Assembly: GCF_005938125.1 (NCBI RefSeq)
Contig: NZ_VCQN01000001.1
Location: forward strand, 806,001-870,000
Length of the DNA: 64,000 nt
From: Bacillus sp. BHET2
Lineage (GTDB): Bacteria; Bacillota; Bacilli; Bacillales; Bacillaceae_B
Direction: 5' to 3'
Both the position numbers and the translations under genes were made by a program. Under the pieces are notes generated by a model. It had not been told where the DNA came from. It did no database searches and saw only the letters and a list, made by a program, of their open reading frames with translations. Positions within the stretch are counted from its first letter, which is position 1, and each line of letters begins with the position of its first letter. This document shows, piece by piece, positions 5,995 to 15,829 of the stretch.

Positions 5995-8577
5995 ATGCAA
6001 AAGCTTCAACAACTTCGAGAAGAAGCCATCGAGGAATCAAAACAAAAAATCGAGGATGATATTAGTTCCTTCTTGGTGAAACATGAACACTGTCCATCAT
6101 TTGAGGATTACGTGATAAATAGAAAGGCGTATTTCCATCAAGTATGGTTGAATAGTTGGCTTAACAAAGTGACGAACGATGTCCTTCGAAGTCATAAGAA
6201 AGCATTTCTAAGAGAGAAAGGCTATGATATCGAAGGAACGGATAAGAAACTGATCAATAAATTGTTTCGAAATGAAATCAGGGATTACCACCCATTTCAT
6301 ATACTAGTTTGGTTAAAGGAAAACCCACCGACTGAAGACGAGTGGAAGGTGCGCCATCAGCGTGAAAGGCAGACCTTTCTTAAGAAAAATAAAGAGAGGA
6401 AGCAGGCAGGTCTCCAAAAAGAAATTCAAAAAGAAATTCTATCCTTCATTCAAGATCAATTGGATAAACGTGAACGCAAGTGGTATGTGGAATTGCGCTT
6501 TCTCTTAGCCAAAAAACTTATCCATGATATCAACATAAAAACGAAATATCGACCAATTGAACCATATTTACTGGAAGAGAAATTAGAAGAGGATGGTACC
6601 TTCTCAAGTGACTCCTTCACAACGGTATCGGACTTCCTACAGGAATTCACCGGTTCCATTCACAAAAAGAACGAACATTGGGACGGACATGGATGGGAAT
6701 ATGAAACCTATTTCTTTCCATATGAGCGATTTGTCTTCTATCACTCTGAGCAGGTTGTCTATCGATCTCTCTTTCAACATATACCTGATGCATTACTGAC
6801 TGCTTATGAGAATGCATATGGACAGAGGCTTTCAGAAGAACGATTGAGCAGACTTAGTCATCACTTTCTCCTCACATTAAAATCTTCGTTCTTCAATCTC
6901 ATTCAAGAGGAATATGTGGCCGATTTAAAGAAACTTGCGGAAGTTCCGTATGATTTGGAAACTCATCTTTCAATATATGAGAGAGATGTCTTGGAGCAGG
7001 AGAATAGAAAGGCTGCTGAATTAGCAGAGTTAAAGCGGAAACAAGAAGAACAAGAACGCATTCTTGAAGACATTTTCGGACGGGAATACAGCCCCTCATT
7101 TCGAGGAGATATCAAATATATTCTTCATATAGGTGAAACGAATACTGGAAAAACCCATTATGCAATCAATCGGATGAAACAGGCTCAGACCGGTTTGTAT
7201 TTAGCACCACTTCGTCTTCTAGCACTGGAAGTTTTCGATACTTTAAATGCTGGTGGAATCCCTTGTAATTTAAAAACAGGGGAAGAGGAAAAAGAAATGC
7301 CCTCAGCAAAACATGTCTCCTCCACAGTAGAAATGTTCCGTGAAAAAGACGAATATGACGTGATTGTAATCGATGAAGCCCAAATGCTGGCCGATAAGGA
7401 TAGAGGTTTCTCTTGGTACAAGGCCATTACAAAAGCGAACGCGAAAGAAGTCCATATCATCGGAAGTGAAAATGTACGTGAGCTTCTACTGGAATTAGTA
7501 GGAGAAGGGCAAATGGAAATCCATAACTATAAAAGAGAGATCCCTTTACAAGTGGAACCAAAGGAATTTCAACTCCGTCATGCAAAAAAAGGGGATGCGG
7601 TTGTTTGTTTTTCACGAAAGAAAGTATTGGACACAGCTTCGAGATTACAGAATAACGGTCATAAAGTCAGCATGATTTATGGTAGTATGCCTCCTGAGAC
7701 GAGAAGGAAACAAATGATGCAATTCATCAATGGGAAAACAGATCTAATCGTTTCTACAGATGCAATCGGTATGGGTCTAAACTTACCTATACGGAGAATC
7801 GTCTTTCTGGAAACAGAGAAATTTGACGGAACTAGAAGAAGGAGGCTGACTTCACAAGAAGTTAAGCAAATTGCGGGAAGAGCAGGGAGGAAAGGCCTGT
7901 ATAATGAGGGTAAGGTCGCTTTCACAAGGGATATCAAGGTGATGAAGCATCTCCTAGAACAAGATGATCAATCTCTTGAAACGTTTGCCATTGCCCCTAC
8001 GAGTGGTGTATTTGAACGATTCCAACGGTATCATCATGACCTGGATACGTTTTTTTATTTATGGGAAAAGTTCAAAAGTCCTTTTGGAACAGAGAAGTCT
8101 TCACTTTTTGAAGAAAGAGAATTATATACGTTAATCCGTGATACAGATATTGAAGCTAAACTCTCGTTAAATGACCTATATGGCTTTTTGCATCTTCCAT
8201 TCTCAAAAAAAGAGGCTCAGTTAACCGAGCAGTGGCTAGAGTGTATGTATGCCATCGTAAACGGAGACGAATTACCTGAACCAAGAATAAAGAATCAAAA
8301 TCTTGAACAGAAAGAGGTTTCCTATAAATCTGTTGGGTTGCACCTCTTATTCCTATACCGTTTGGGAAGACAGACCGAAGCATACTACTGGGAGCGAATT
8401 AGAAGTGAAATTGCTGATGGGGTGCATGAAAGCCTTAGGACAGAGGTCACAAGTCTAACGCAAACCTGTAAGCAATGTGGAAAGAAACTTCCACCGAATT
8501 TCGGATTCCCAATTTGTGATCGATGTCACGGAGTCAGAGTGAAGAGAAGGACGAGGAGAAAACCTCCGAAATATTGA
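5995..8577 (+). CDS. SUV3-like superfamily 2 helicase with zinc ribbon
   Basis: 860-residue helicase. Residues 1 to about 365 are a charged helical region with coiled coil (about 345-370) and no recognised motif. The motor follows: Walker A GETNTGKT at 380-387, Walker B DEAQ at 460-463, TSGx-like IVSTDAIGMGLNLP, and motif VI QIAGRAGR at 625-632, a pattern typical of mitochondrial SUV3 RNA helicases. The C-terminus has a zinc ribbon, C825/C828 and C841/C844, and a very basic tail. The family unwinds RNA/RNA or RNA/DNA in RNA decay. I chose the ATG at 5995 behind AAGGGG; an upstream TTG would add nine residues. It stands alone between repeat elements and FrnE. Confidence 0.8.
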   Translation: MQKLQQLREEAIEESKQKIEDDISSFLVKHEHCPSFEDYVINRKAYFHQVWLNSWLNKVTNDVLRSHKKAFLREKGYDIEGTDKKLINKLFRNEIRDYHPFHILVWLKENPPTEDEWKVRHQRERQTFLKKNKERKQAGLQKEIQKEILSFIQDQLDKRERKWYVELRFLLAKKLIHDINIKTKYRPIEPYLLEEKLEEDGTFSSDSFTTVSDFLQEFTGSIHKKNEHWDGHGWEYETYFFPYERFVFYHSEQVVYRSLFQHIPDALLTAYENAYGQRLSEERLSRLSHHFLLTLKSSFFNLIQEEYVADLKKLAEVPYDLETHLSIYERDVLEQENRKAAELAELKRKQEEQERILEDIFGREYSPSFRGDIKYILHIGETNTGKTHYAINRMKQAQTGLYLAPLRLLALEVFDTLNAGGIPCNLKTGEEEKEMPSAKHVSSTVEMFREKDEYDVIVIDEAQMLADKDRGFSWYKAITKANAKEVHIIGSENVRELLLELVGEGQMEIHNYKREIPLQVEPKEFQLRHAKKGDAVVCFSRKKVLDTASRLQNNGHKVSMIYGSMPPETRRKQMMQFINGKTDLIVSTDAIGMGLNLPIRRIVFLETEKFDGTRRRRLTSQEVKQIAGRAGRKGLYNEGKVAFTRDIKVMKHLLEQDDQSLETFAIAPTSGVFERFQRYHHDLDTFFYLWEKFKSPFGTEKSSLFEERELYTLIRDTDIEAKLSLNDLYGFLHLPFSKKEAQLTEQWLECMYAIVNGDELPEPRIKNQNLEQKEVSYKSVGLHLLFLYRLGRQTEAYYWERIRSEIADGVHESLRTEVTSLTQTCKQCGKKLPPNFGFPICDRCHGVRVKRRTRRKPPKY

Positions 8578-8660
8578 TTCATGAGCATATTTCACGAATA
8601 ATGGAACAGGTTGTGTTACGATACGTTACGAAATGAAAACGATGATTGAGGTGTAAGGCA

Positions 8661-9377
8661 ATGAAAATTGAAGTGTGGTCAGATTATGTATGCCCTTTTT
8701 GTTATATAGGGAAACGTCATTTAGAGGAAGCACTAGAGCAGTTTACTCAAAGAGATGAAGTGGAAATCTCTTTTAAAAGCTTTGAATTGGATCCCAATGC
8801 CCCTGTCAATACTACTAAAAGCATCCAGGAGATTCTCTCCCAAAAGTATGGAACATCTCTTGAAGAGGCAAAAGGTATGACAGACAGTATGACTCAACAA
8901 GCTGCGACTGTGGGGTTAGATTTCCGGTTTGACACGAGTATTCCTACAAATACGTTTGATGCTCATCGACTGACGAAATATGCGGAAACCAAGGGGAGAG
9001 CAGCTGACCTGACTGAAATCCTGTTACACGCTCACTTTACTCTTTCAAAGCATATCGGTGACAAAGATACCCTTCTCTCGCTAGCCATACAGGCAGGGTT
9101 GAACGACACGGAAACTTTAGCGATCCTTGATAGCGATGACTTTTCCAAAGAGGTTCGTGCCGATGAAGAAGAAGCAAGACAAATTGGTGTACAAGGAGTT
9201 CCATTCTTTGTCATCAACCGAAAATATGCGATTTCTGGTGCACAACCGAGCGACGTATTCTTAAATTCAATCCGAAAAGTGTGGGAAGAGGAGAAGGAAA
9301 CTTCACCACTTCAACCACTCGGAGCAGATGGCATGGCATGTGATGAAAATGGCTGCGACATTCCTCCATCCAAATGA
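8661..9377 (+). CDS. DsbA-family oxidoreductase (FrnE-like)
   Basis: 238-residue thioredoxin-fold protein without signal peptide. It begins with the FrnE signature EVWSDYVCPFCYIGK with the redox pair C11-x-x-C14, has the helical insert (about residues 60-150) and the cis-proline loop GVQGVPFFVI near residue 185. Cytosolic FrnE proteins (B. subtilis YwbO type) act as thiol oxidoreductases or 2-hydroxychromene-2-carboxylate isomerase relatives. A short extension carries two further cysteines (CDENGC). Start at 8661 follows GAGGTG; the TTG at 8646 overlaps the site. Confidence 0.85.
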   Translation: MKIEVWSDYVCPFCYIGKRHLEEALEQFTQRDEVEISFKSFELDPNAPVNTTKSIQEILSQKYGTSLEEAKGMTDSMTQQAATVGLDFRFDTSIPTNTFDAHRLTKYAETKGRAADLTEILLHAHFTLSKHIGDKDTLLSLAIQAGLNDTETLAILDSDDFSKEVRADEEEARQIGVQGVPFFVINRKYAISGAQPSDVFLNSIRKVWEEEKETSPLQPLGADGMACDENGCDIPPSK

Positions 9378-9402
9378 TCATAAGAGCCCGTTATAAAGAG
9401 AG

Positions 9403-9438
9403 AAAAAGCAAGTAGAGAGCCATCTCCACTTGCTTTTT
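9403..9438. terminator. bidirectional intrinsic terminator
   Basis: AAAAAGCAAGT (9403-9413) and ACTTGCTTTTT (9428-9438) form an 11-bp stem flanked by A and T runs, between convergent genes. Confidence 0.8.
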
Positions 9439-9464
9439 CTTGTGTTTAACCTATTGTCATTCAT

Positions 9465-10595
9465 CTAATTGCTATAAAAGTTCTCTGTGTAATACGGCTG
9501 TGCCTTCTCGTTAAAGGCAACTCCAACTCCTAAATGCTCGTAATGGGATTGGAGAATGTTTTCCCTATGGCCTTTAGAATTCATCAGTCCTTCGTGAGCG
9601 AAGATCGAACTTAGTTGACCGTATGCCAAGTTCTCACCAGCAGTTCGGAAGGCTACCTGATCTTCTTCCATTCGGTCAAACGGTGATTGACCTTCCAGAT
9701 TTGTATGACTGAAATAGTCTTGTTCCGCCATATCCAAACTATGTTTCCTGGCTGTGTTTCTGACTTGACTATCCCATGAAAGGACACTTAAACCTTTCTC
9801 CACCCGGGTAGCGTTCGTTAAATCGAATAGCTGGAATTCAAACCCCTCTTTCAATTGAGGGCTTGCTTCAGAATAAAAATCCTTCTTAGCTTCTTCAAGG
9901 TTTTGGTCAATGATTTGAATGGCCGTGACAGTATCATTTTCGTGTTTGTCATAGAACACAGTCACGTAGCTTCCATCCGCTTGGTATACTTCCTGTTCAC
10001 CGTTATCCTGAAGTTGGTACAAAGTTAGTCCTTTTCTAATATTCTTCAACGGTTTTCCAAGTTCATTATGGACGACTTCTTTAGGTACATCCATTTCAAC
10101 ACCAGACTTAGAAGTGAGGAGGTCCTGATTAGTATAAAGTCCATTTACTTGTTGATTTTTATCATAAGATACCATCAAGAAATTCCGGTAGTTTTCATGA
10201 TATGCATACCAGGAAACTCCATATTCATTGATGGAATGCCTCTTTGCTTCCCCAAGTTCCTCATCAACCTTTTTTTTAGAATCTCCTATTTCAATATTAT
10301 AGATAGAGAACGTTTGCTCACTTGGCATGGATAAAGTGGGCTTTTCAACAGGCTCCTCATTCTTTGATTGAGATGGGTTTTCTAAATCACGGAAGGATTC
10401 GTCCAATTTTATGAGAAGAAGGTTTACTTCATTGTAGATTTGATCAAAGGTGTCCTTAACTTTAGGACTGTTTTTCAGGTCTTCCATTTTGGTGAGTACC
10501 GAATCGATCCCTGCTGCGTCCACTTTTTCTTCCCAAGCGGGTTTTGAAACATAGGCAACCACAACTATCAGGGTAAGAATAAATAATCGTCTCAA
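9465..10595 (-). CDS. CAP-domain protein with CAP-associated N-terminal region (YlbC-like)
   Basis: 376-residue exported or membrane-anchored protein. Residues 1-17 are a hydrophobic signal/anchor (RRLFILTLIVVVAYVS). A linker rich in E, K and P (about 75-95) leads to a CAP-associated region (about 96-245) with two imperfect halves, and residues about 255-372 form a CAP/SCP domain (HSLDMAEQDYFSHTN, GENLAYG, GHRENIL, YYTENF). The same architecture occurs in B. subtilis YlbC. CAP proteins are extracytoplasmic and of varied function; in Bacillus the role is unknown. Start is TTG at 10595 with GGAGTG upstream. Confidence 0.8.
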   Translation of the reverse strand: MRRLFILTLIVVVAYVSKPAWEEKVDAAGIDSVLTKMEDLKNSPKVKDTFDQIYNEVNLLLIKLDESFRDLENPSQSKNEEPVEKPTLSMPSEQTFSIYNIEIGDSKKKVDEELGEAKRHSINEYGVSWYAYHENYRNFLMVSYDKNQQVNGLYTNQDLLTSKSGVEMDVPKEVVHNELGKPLKNIRKGLTLYQLQDNGEQEVYQADGSYVTVFYDKHENDTVTAIQIIDQNLEEAKKDFYSEASPQLKEGFEFQLFDLTNATRVEKGLSVLSWDSQVRNTARKHSLDMAEQDYFSHTNLEGQSPFDRMEEDQVAFRTAGENLAYGQLSSIFAHEGLMNSKGHRENILQSHYEHLGVGVAFNEKAQPYYTENFYSN

Positions 10596-10866
10596 TTCCT
10601 AACACTCCATTCTATCTTTCATTGTAACCAATTCTTCTAAAAAGTAAAAAGGGAGAGGTACTCCCTAAATGATCATTCTTGTGCATATGTAATCTCAAAT
10701 AAAAAGTATACACGACTTCGGCTCATAAGAGCGACATACTATGGTAGGTCCTTTACCCATTCTACACTATTTTCAATCTAAAGAACCTGTTTTAGTATGG
10801 TTCGGTCTGGGTAAGATATATGAATAGAGCATACTCACAAATTTTACATATAAGGGGAAATGCACA

Positions 10867-11679
10867 ATGAAATTGTCACACGAAGAACGAATCCAACTAC
10901 ATGAATTCAATAACTTAACAAAATCATTAAGTTTTAATATGTATGATATTTGCTATACAAAGACCCGCGAAGAGAGAGAAGCATATATTGAATACATCGA
11001 TGAGCAGTATAACGCGGATCGCTTAACCAATATACTAACACATGTTTCAGATATCATTGGGGCACATGTATTGAACATATCTAAGCAAGATTATGTTCCT
11101 CAAGGAGCAAGTGTGACGATCCTTGTTTCAGAAGGACCGATCGTGGAAGTACCCACTGAGCATTTTGATGAATCTCCAGGACCTTTACCTTCAACTGTGA
11201 CCATGCATCTTGATAAGAGTCATATCACAGTTCATACTTATCCTGAATATCACCCTCATGAAGGGATCTCTACATTCAGGGCTGATATCGATGTATCTAC
11301 GTGCGGGGAGATTTCCCCCCTTAAAGCATTGAATTATCTTATTCATTCATTCGACACAGATATCATGACAATGGATTACCGAGTGAGGGGGTTCACCCGT
11401 GATATCAATGGGAAAAAATTATTTATCGATCATGATATCAATTCCATTCAAAACTATATTCCGGAAGAAATAAAAGATGAGTACGATATGATAGATGTGA
11501 ATGTGTATCCACAAAACATTTTCCATACAAAATGTAAATTGAAAGAGTTCGATTTAAACAATTATTTATTTGGATATACAAAAGACAGGCTCGAGGAAAG
11601 TGAAATGGAGGAGATTACTGACAAAGTAAAAATGGAAATGGACGAAATATTTTATGGAAAAAACATCCCAAGACCATAA
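10867..11679 (+). CDS. speD: S-adenosylmethionine decarboxylase, long (proteobacterial-type) form
   Basis: 270-residue SpeD proenzyme that decarboxylates SAM for spermidine synthesis and uses a pyruvoyl cofactor made by self-cleavage. The predicted cleavage site is LDK-SHI, between K117 and S118. [14 protein letters not shown] start, [17 protein letters not shown] (residues 75-86), [11 protein letters not shown] and [14 protein letters not shown] are nearly the same as in the E. coli enzyme. This contrasts with the about 126-residue SpeD of B. subtilis. The long form is present in some bacilli, but its distribution should be compared. AAGGGGAAATGCACA precedes the ATG. No other polyamine gene is adjacent. 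Confidence 0.92.
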   Translation: MKLSHEERIQLHEFNNLTKSLSFNMYDICYTKTREEREAYIEYIDEQYNADRLTNILTHVSDIIGAHVLNISKQDYVPQGASVTILVSEGPIVEVPTEHFDESPGPLPSTVTMHLDKSHITVHTYPEYHPHEGISTFRADIDVSTCGEISPLKALNYLIHSFDTDIMTMDYRVRGFTRDINGKKLFIDHDINSIQNYIPEEIKDEYDMIDVNVYPQNIFHTKCKLKEFDLNNYLFGYTKDRLEESEMEEITDKVKMEMDEIFYGKNIPRP

Positions 11680-11688
11680 GGAAGGGAA

Positions 11689-11717
11689 AATCTCCGTCTA
11701 CAAGACGGGGGTTTTTA
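11689..11717 (+). terminator. intrinsic terminator after speD
   Basis: AATCTCCGTC and GACGGGGGTT form a stem around a five-base loop, followed by TTTTTAT. Confidence 0.7.
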
Positions 11718-11816
11718 TTTTGATATCTTCCTATTATGAATATGAGATGGAAGAAGGAAAAACGCAGTCTATTGAAGAATAGGTAAATAGACTTGTCATA
11801 AGAGGAGGAATATGGG

Positions 11817-12617
11817 ATGAATTCACACGAAATTGAATACAAATTGCACGGGGATGATATGCAGTTTGTCGAAATAGAATTAGATCCGGGTGAAAGTGCT
11901 GTAGCTGAAGCTGGTGGAATGATGATGATGGAAGATGGAATCGGGATGGAAACGATTTTCGGAGACGGAGGACAAGGAAACGGTGCAGGTGGATTTCTTG
12001 GGAAACTAGTAGGTGCAGGCAAACGTATCCTAACAGGGGAAAGCTTATTCATGACTGTATTCACTAATGAGGGTATGGGGAAGAAGCATGTCTCCTTCGC
12101 TGCTCCATATCCAGGTAAGATCATTCCAGTTGATTTGAGTGAATTGGGAGGGAAAGTGATTTGTCAGAAAGATGCCTTTCTTTGTGCGGCCAAAGGAGTA
12201 TCCGTTGGAATTGATTTTCAAAAGAAATTAGGCACGGGATTCTTTGGTGGGGAAGGGTTTATTATGCAGAAACTCGAAGGTGACGGTTTAGCCTTTCTAC
12301 ACGCCGGTGGAACGATTTATAAAAAAGACCTCCAGCCAGGAGAAGTTTTACGAGTGGATACTGGTTGTTTAGTGGCGATGACGAAAGAAATAGATTACAA
12401 TATCGAGTACGTTGGGAAAATCAAATCTGCTTTTCTTGGTGGAGAAGGATTGTTTTTTGCTACCGTTCGAGGTCCAGGTACTGTTTGGATTCAGTCACTT
12501 CCGTTCAGCCGATTAGCCGAACGGATCTATGCAAACGCCCCTCAGGGTGGAGGCCGTTCTACGGGAGAAGGAAGTTTGTTAGGTGGAATTGGTGATTTTC
12601 TAAATGGTGACGATTGA
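11817..12617 (+). CDS. AIM24/TIGR00266 family protein
   Basis: 266-residue cytosolic protein of the AIM24 family, a beta-rich fold of unknown biochemical role in bacteria. Recognisable features are [20 protein letters not shown] (residues 21-40), a Gly-rich segment ([11 protein letters not shown]), repeated FFGGEGF / FLGGEGLF blocks and the end [24 protein letters not shown] lies 7 bases before the ATG. Close paralogues in Bacillus are single genes; the neighbours here give no clue to function. Confidence 0.8.
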   Translation: MNSHEIEYKLHGDDMQFVEIELDPGESAVAEAGGMMMMEDGIGMETIFGDGGQGNGAGGFLGKLVGAGKRILTGESLFMTVFTNEGMGKKHVSFAAPYPGKIIPVDLSELGGKVICQKDAFLCAAKGVSVGIDFQKKLGTGFFGGEGFIMQKLEGDGLAFLHAGGTIYKKDLQPGEVLRVDTGCLVAMTKEIDYNIEYVGKIKSAFLGGEGLFFATVRGPGTVWIQSLPFSRLAERIYANAPQGGGRSTGEGSLLGGIGDFLNGDD

Positions 12618-12720
12618 ACACATGTGAAAGCATAAAAATCGGTTCCACTATAAGATGACCGTAATTTTACAAACGACACCATGAGAAGATAATCATTGTT
12701 TGGTTCATGATGAAAAATAG

Positions 12721-12749
12721 AAGGATTCCGTTCTGGGATCCTTTTTTTG
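12721..12749 (+). terminator. intrinsic terminator after the AIM24 gene
   Basis: AAGGATTCC pairs with GGGATCCTT around five bases, followed by a T run. Confidence 0.75.
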
Positions 12750-12824
12750 TTCTTGCAATTTCTTTTTGAAACCTTCACTATTAGTAGACAAGTTAAACTC
12801 GTTATTAGAAAGTAGGAATGTTCA

Positions 12825-14159
12825 TTGAACTCATTTACATCCTTAGGAGTCTCTCAAGGTCTCCAGAAAACGTTATCCAATAGAGGGATAGATAAACCGA
12901 CACGAATACAAGAAAAAGTGATCCCTATACTCCTTCAGGGCAAAGATGTAATCGCAAAAGCTCAAACCGGAACAGGCAAAACGTTTGCATACGCTCTACC
13001 CATATTGGAACAAAGTAAATCAAACACAGGGTATATTCAAACATTGATCATTACCCCGACACGGGAACTGGCTATCCAGGTAACTAGTGAAATGAGAAAG
13101 ATGACAATGAAAAACAAAGGATTTAGCGTCCTCTCCGTATATGGAGGGAAAAGCCATGAAGAAGAAATAAAGGAACTTGAGCAGAACGTGAATATTGTGG
13201 TAGGAACACCGGGTCGCCTCCTGGACCATGTAAAAAGAGGGAATCTGAATTTATCACAACTCCGTTTTTTGGTCATTGATGAAGCAGATCAACTATTGCA
13301 AATAGGGTTTCTAAATAAGGTCGAGGAGATTTTAAGAAAAACCCCAACGCAGAGGCAAACAATGTTATTTTCTGCAACGATTCCGTCTGAAATCAAGAAA
13401 TTGGGCCATAAATATATGAAAAAACCACAATACATCGAGGTGGATGAGGCTGAGAAGTCTACTTCCATCAATCAATTTGCCATTTTCACAGTGGATCGGG
13501 CCAAGCAAGATACCGTCATTCAATTAATGGAGGAGTTCCAACCTGGTAAATCCATCGTCTTCTGCCGTACGAAACGCAGGGTGACGAAATTGTATCAAGT
13601 TCTAAAATCTAAAGGATTTAAGGTTGCTGAACTTCATGGGGATATCCCACAAGAGAAGCGGGAAGTTGTTATGGAACAATTTAGAACCGGTGATGTACCA
13701 ATGTTAGTGGCAACCGACGTGGCTTCGAGAGGACTAGATATTGAAGGCGTTACTCACGTATTTAATTATGACATTCCAGAGAATACTGAGACCTATATTC
13801 ACCGAATTGGAAGAACAGGGAGAGCCGGCGAAAGCGGCTTAGCATATACACTTTATTCTTCTGAGGAACGAAGCATGTTGATTGAGATTGAAGCCGCCTT
13901 AAATACTCGTATTCAAAAGCAAAATCTAGGTAATACGATTTCTCTTAAAACTAACTCTAAGAAAAAAAGTGAGAAAAGACAAGGCACTAAGAAGAAGGTG
14001 AGCGGGGAGTCCCACTCTAATATAAAAGGCAATCAGAGAGGTAAGTCAAAGACCGGGATAAAGTCTTCTGCTCCGATTGCAAATAAATCTACTGAAAAAC
14101 CAAATGGAAAACGATCAAAAACACAAATCGATTCCAACGAGAGAAAAAAAAGGAAATAG
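12825..14159 (+). CDS. DEAD-box ATP-dependent RNA helicase
   Basis: 444-residue RNA helicase. In order: Q motif (F4 to Q29), Walker A AQTGTGKT (46-53), PTRELA, GTPGR, DEAD (152-155), SAT, and motif VI HRIGRTGR (326-333). The C-terminal about 80 residues are low complexity and highly basic (KKKSEKRQGTKKK and similar), an RNA-binding tail as in CshA-type helicases of bacilli, which act in cold adaptation, ribosome assembly and mRNA decay. Which of the paralogues (CshA, CshB, YfmL) it equals cannot be decided here. Start is TTG at 12825 with a weak site (AGTAGGAA). Confidence 0.9.
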   Translation: MNSFTSLGVSQGLQKTLSNRGIDKPTRIQEKVIPILLQGKDVIAKAQTGTGKTFAYALPILEQSKSNTGYIQTLIITPTRELAIQVTSEMRKMTMKNKGFSVLSVYGGKSHEEEIKELEQNVNIVVGTPGRLLDHVKRGNLNLSQLRFLVIDEADQLLQIGFLNKVEEILRKTPTQRQTMLFSATIPSEIKKLGHKYMKKPQYIEVDEAEKSTSINQFAIFTVDRAKQDTVIQLMEEFQPGKSIVFCRTKRRVTKLYQVLKSKGFKVAELHGDIPQEKREVVMEQFRTGDVPMLVATDVASRGLDIEGVTHVFNYDIPENTETYIHRIGRTGRAGESGLAYTLYSSEERSMLIEIEAALNTRIQKQNLGNTISLKTNSKKKSEKRQGTKKKVSGESHSNIKGNQRGKSKTGIKSSAPIANKSTEKPNGKRSKTQIDSNERKKRK

Positions 14160-14200
14160 AACCTTTTCTCGATTGAATAATTAATAGTAATAAGCCTGGA

Positions 14201-14227
14201 AACCATGCTACGGCATGGTTTTTATTT
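14201..14227 (+). terminator. intrinsic terminator after the RNA helicase
   Basis: AACCATGC and GCATGGTT form an 8-bp stem with a four-base loop, followed by TTTATTTT. Confidence 0.75.
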
Positions 14228-14375
14228 TGCAATAATTTCGCTATCATTTATAAATTATATTAGAATAACAACATGTAAGTGTATATATTATTTCAGTATA
14301 ATGAACGGGACGGGGTGTTTTTATGGTAGGATAAAAAGGGATATTGAGAAGTGTAAAGGAGTTAAATCGATTCTT

Positions 14376-15128
14376 ATGAAACTAGTATCATGGAATGTAA
14401 ACGGAATTAGAGCATGTGTAAAAAAAGGGTTTTTAGATTATTTCCAAAGTATGAACGCAGATATATTTTGCCTACAAGAAACAAAGCTTCAAGAAGGGCA
14501 AATATCATTGGATTTAGAGGGCTACCATCAATATTGGAACTATGCAGAAAGAAAAGGCTATTCTGGAACGGCAGTATTCACTAAACAGGAACCGCTGACG
14601 GTTTCTTATGGTTTTAATGAGAATCATATTGAATCAGAGGGAAGAATCATTACGTGTGAATTTGATTCGTTTTACTTGGTGAATGTGTATACTCCTAATT
14701 CTAAAAGGGATCTATCCAGAATAGAAGAGCGCTTGGAATGGGAAGATATATTAAGGGAATATTTACTAGTGTTGAATCAACATAAACCTGTCGTTCTCTG
14801 TGGGGATCTGAACGTGGCACACAATGAAATCGATTTGAAAAACGATAAATCAAATCGAGGAAATTCAGGTTTCACTGCCGAAGAACGGGGAAAAATGACC
14901 CTATTACTACAAGAAGGCTTTGTGGATAGCTTCCGAAGTTTACATCCATTTAGAGATGAAGCCTTTAGTTGGTGGTCTTATATGAGCAATGTCCGTGAGC
15001 GCAATATTGGATGGAGAATTGACTATTTCATTGTCTCAAAACGCTTAGCACCTTCAATAAAAGGGGCTGAAATTCACCCTGAAATCCTTGGTAGTGATCA
15101 CTGTCCTGTATATTTAGAGTTAGAGTAG
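14376..15128 (+). CDS. exoA: exodeoxyribonuclease III
   Basis: 250-residue DNA repair nuclease of the exonuclease III / AP endonuclease family that incises at abasic sites and removes 3' blocks. Motifs: MKLVSWNVNGIRA at the start, LQETK (metal-binding Glu), VVLCGDLNVAHNEIDLKN, GWRIDYF and the end GSDHCPVYLEL. The length is that of B. subtilis ExoA. The start at 14376 gives the canonical N-terminus; AAAGGAG is about 14 bases upstream, a longer spacing than usual. In-frame codons upstream to 14205 are not family-like. Confidence 0.93.
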   Translation: MKLVSWNVNGIRACVKKGFLDYFQSMNADIFCLQETKLQEGQISLDLEGYHQYWNYAERKGYSGTAVFTKQEPLTVSYGFNENHIESEGRIITCEFDSFYLVNVYTPNSKRDLSRIEERLEWEDILREYLLVLNQHKPVVLCGDLNVAHNEIDLKNDKSNRGNSGFTAEERGKMTLLLQEGFVDSFRSLHPFRDEAFSWWSYMSNVRERNIGWRIDYFIVSKRLAPSIKGAEIHPEILGSDHCPVYLELE

Positions 15129-15170
15129 CACATTAAAGAAAAGAGAATTCACATAAGTGGAGGGTAAACA

Positions 15171-15758
15171 ATGTTACGAAAAAGATTGTTGCAATATATA
15201 GAGGAAACAAAAGAATCAAACGGCACCGTTCCTTTGTTTGAACAAGAGAGAGAATATGCAGTGAAACATGGCTTAGTGAATGATGACGAACTGACTGCAC
15301 CGGAAACTAGTTCCCGCTTTCAAGATGCTTACATTGAGCGGTGTAATAAGGAGACGGAAGAACCTATCGATATAGAACCCGTCGTATTTCTTAATCAGAC
15401 GATTTCATACTTAAAAGAACAGAAAAACGAATTCATTTTTCTGGAATCTCTTTGGTTTAATGTGATTGGTGTGGAAGGCGTATCAATCGAAGTGGATGAT
15501 GTGTTTGGTTCCTATGACGCGATGCTAGGATTGAAGTTACAAAAAAAACATCGAAGTGTAATTGAGCAATTCTTAGAAAAGTCTCTTCAAGGCGAGTCAT
15601 CTTATGATTTGCTGTTTAATGGGGAAGATGGTTTGTGGGACTTGAATTTCACTTTGAACGACCATTCTGATTTTCATGAAGAACTATCTATGCTCGCAGT
15701 TTATGAGCTCATCTATAGCACCCTATTTAAGCTCCTTCAAGCGGTTGACGAAGCTTAA
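15171..15758 (+). CDS. conserved hypothetical protein, acidic
   Basis: 195-residue soluble protein not recognised with confidence. It starts with an amphipathic helix (LRKRLLQYIEETKES), then a short FEQEREYAVKHGLV segment and an acidic second half, with no membrane span, signal peptide or nucleotide-binding motif. AAGTGGAGGG precedes the ATG. It lies 42 bases after exoA and could be co-transcribed. Acidic cytosolic character and length are all that can be said. Confidence 0.55.
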   Translation: MLRKRLLQYIEETKESNGTVPLFEQEREYAVKHGLVNDDELTAPETSSRFQDAYIERCNKETEEPIDIEPVVFLNQTISYLKEQKNEFIFLESLWFNVIGVEGVSIEVDDVFGSYDAMLGLKLQKKHRSVIEQFLEKSLQGESSYDLLFNGEDGLWDLNFTLNDHSDFHEELSMLAVYELIYSTLFKLLQAVDEA

Positions 15759-15790
15759 GTCCATAATCTCCACTTTATGTGATTGAAGAT

Positions 15791-15824
15791 AGAGGGACGG
15801 ACCTTAAATAAGGTCCGTCCCTCT
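15791..15824. terminator. 15-bp perfect hairpin between convergent genes
   Basis: AGAGGGACGGACCTT and its perfect complement flank the loop AAAT. There is no T run directly after either side, so it may be a repeat-derived terminator. The block AGAGGGACGGACC also occurs at 2140-2152. Confidence 0.6.
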
Positions 15825-15829
15825 CTTGA

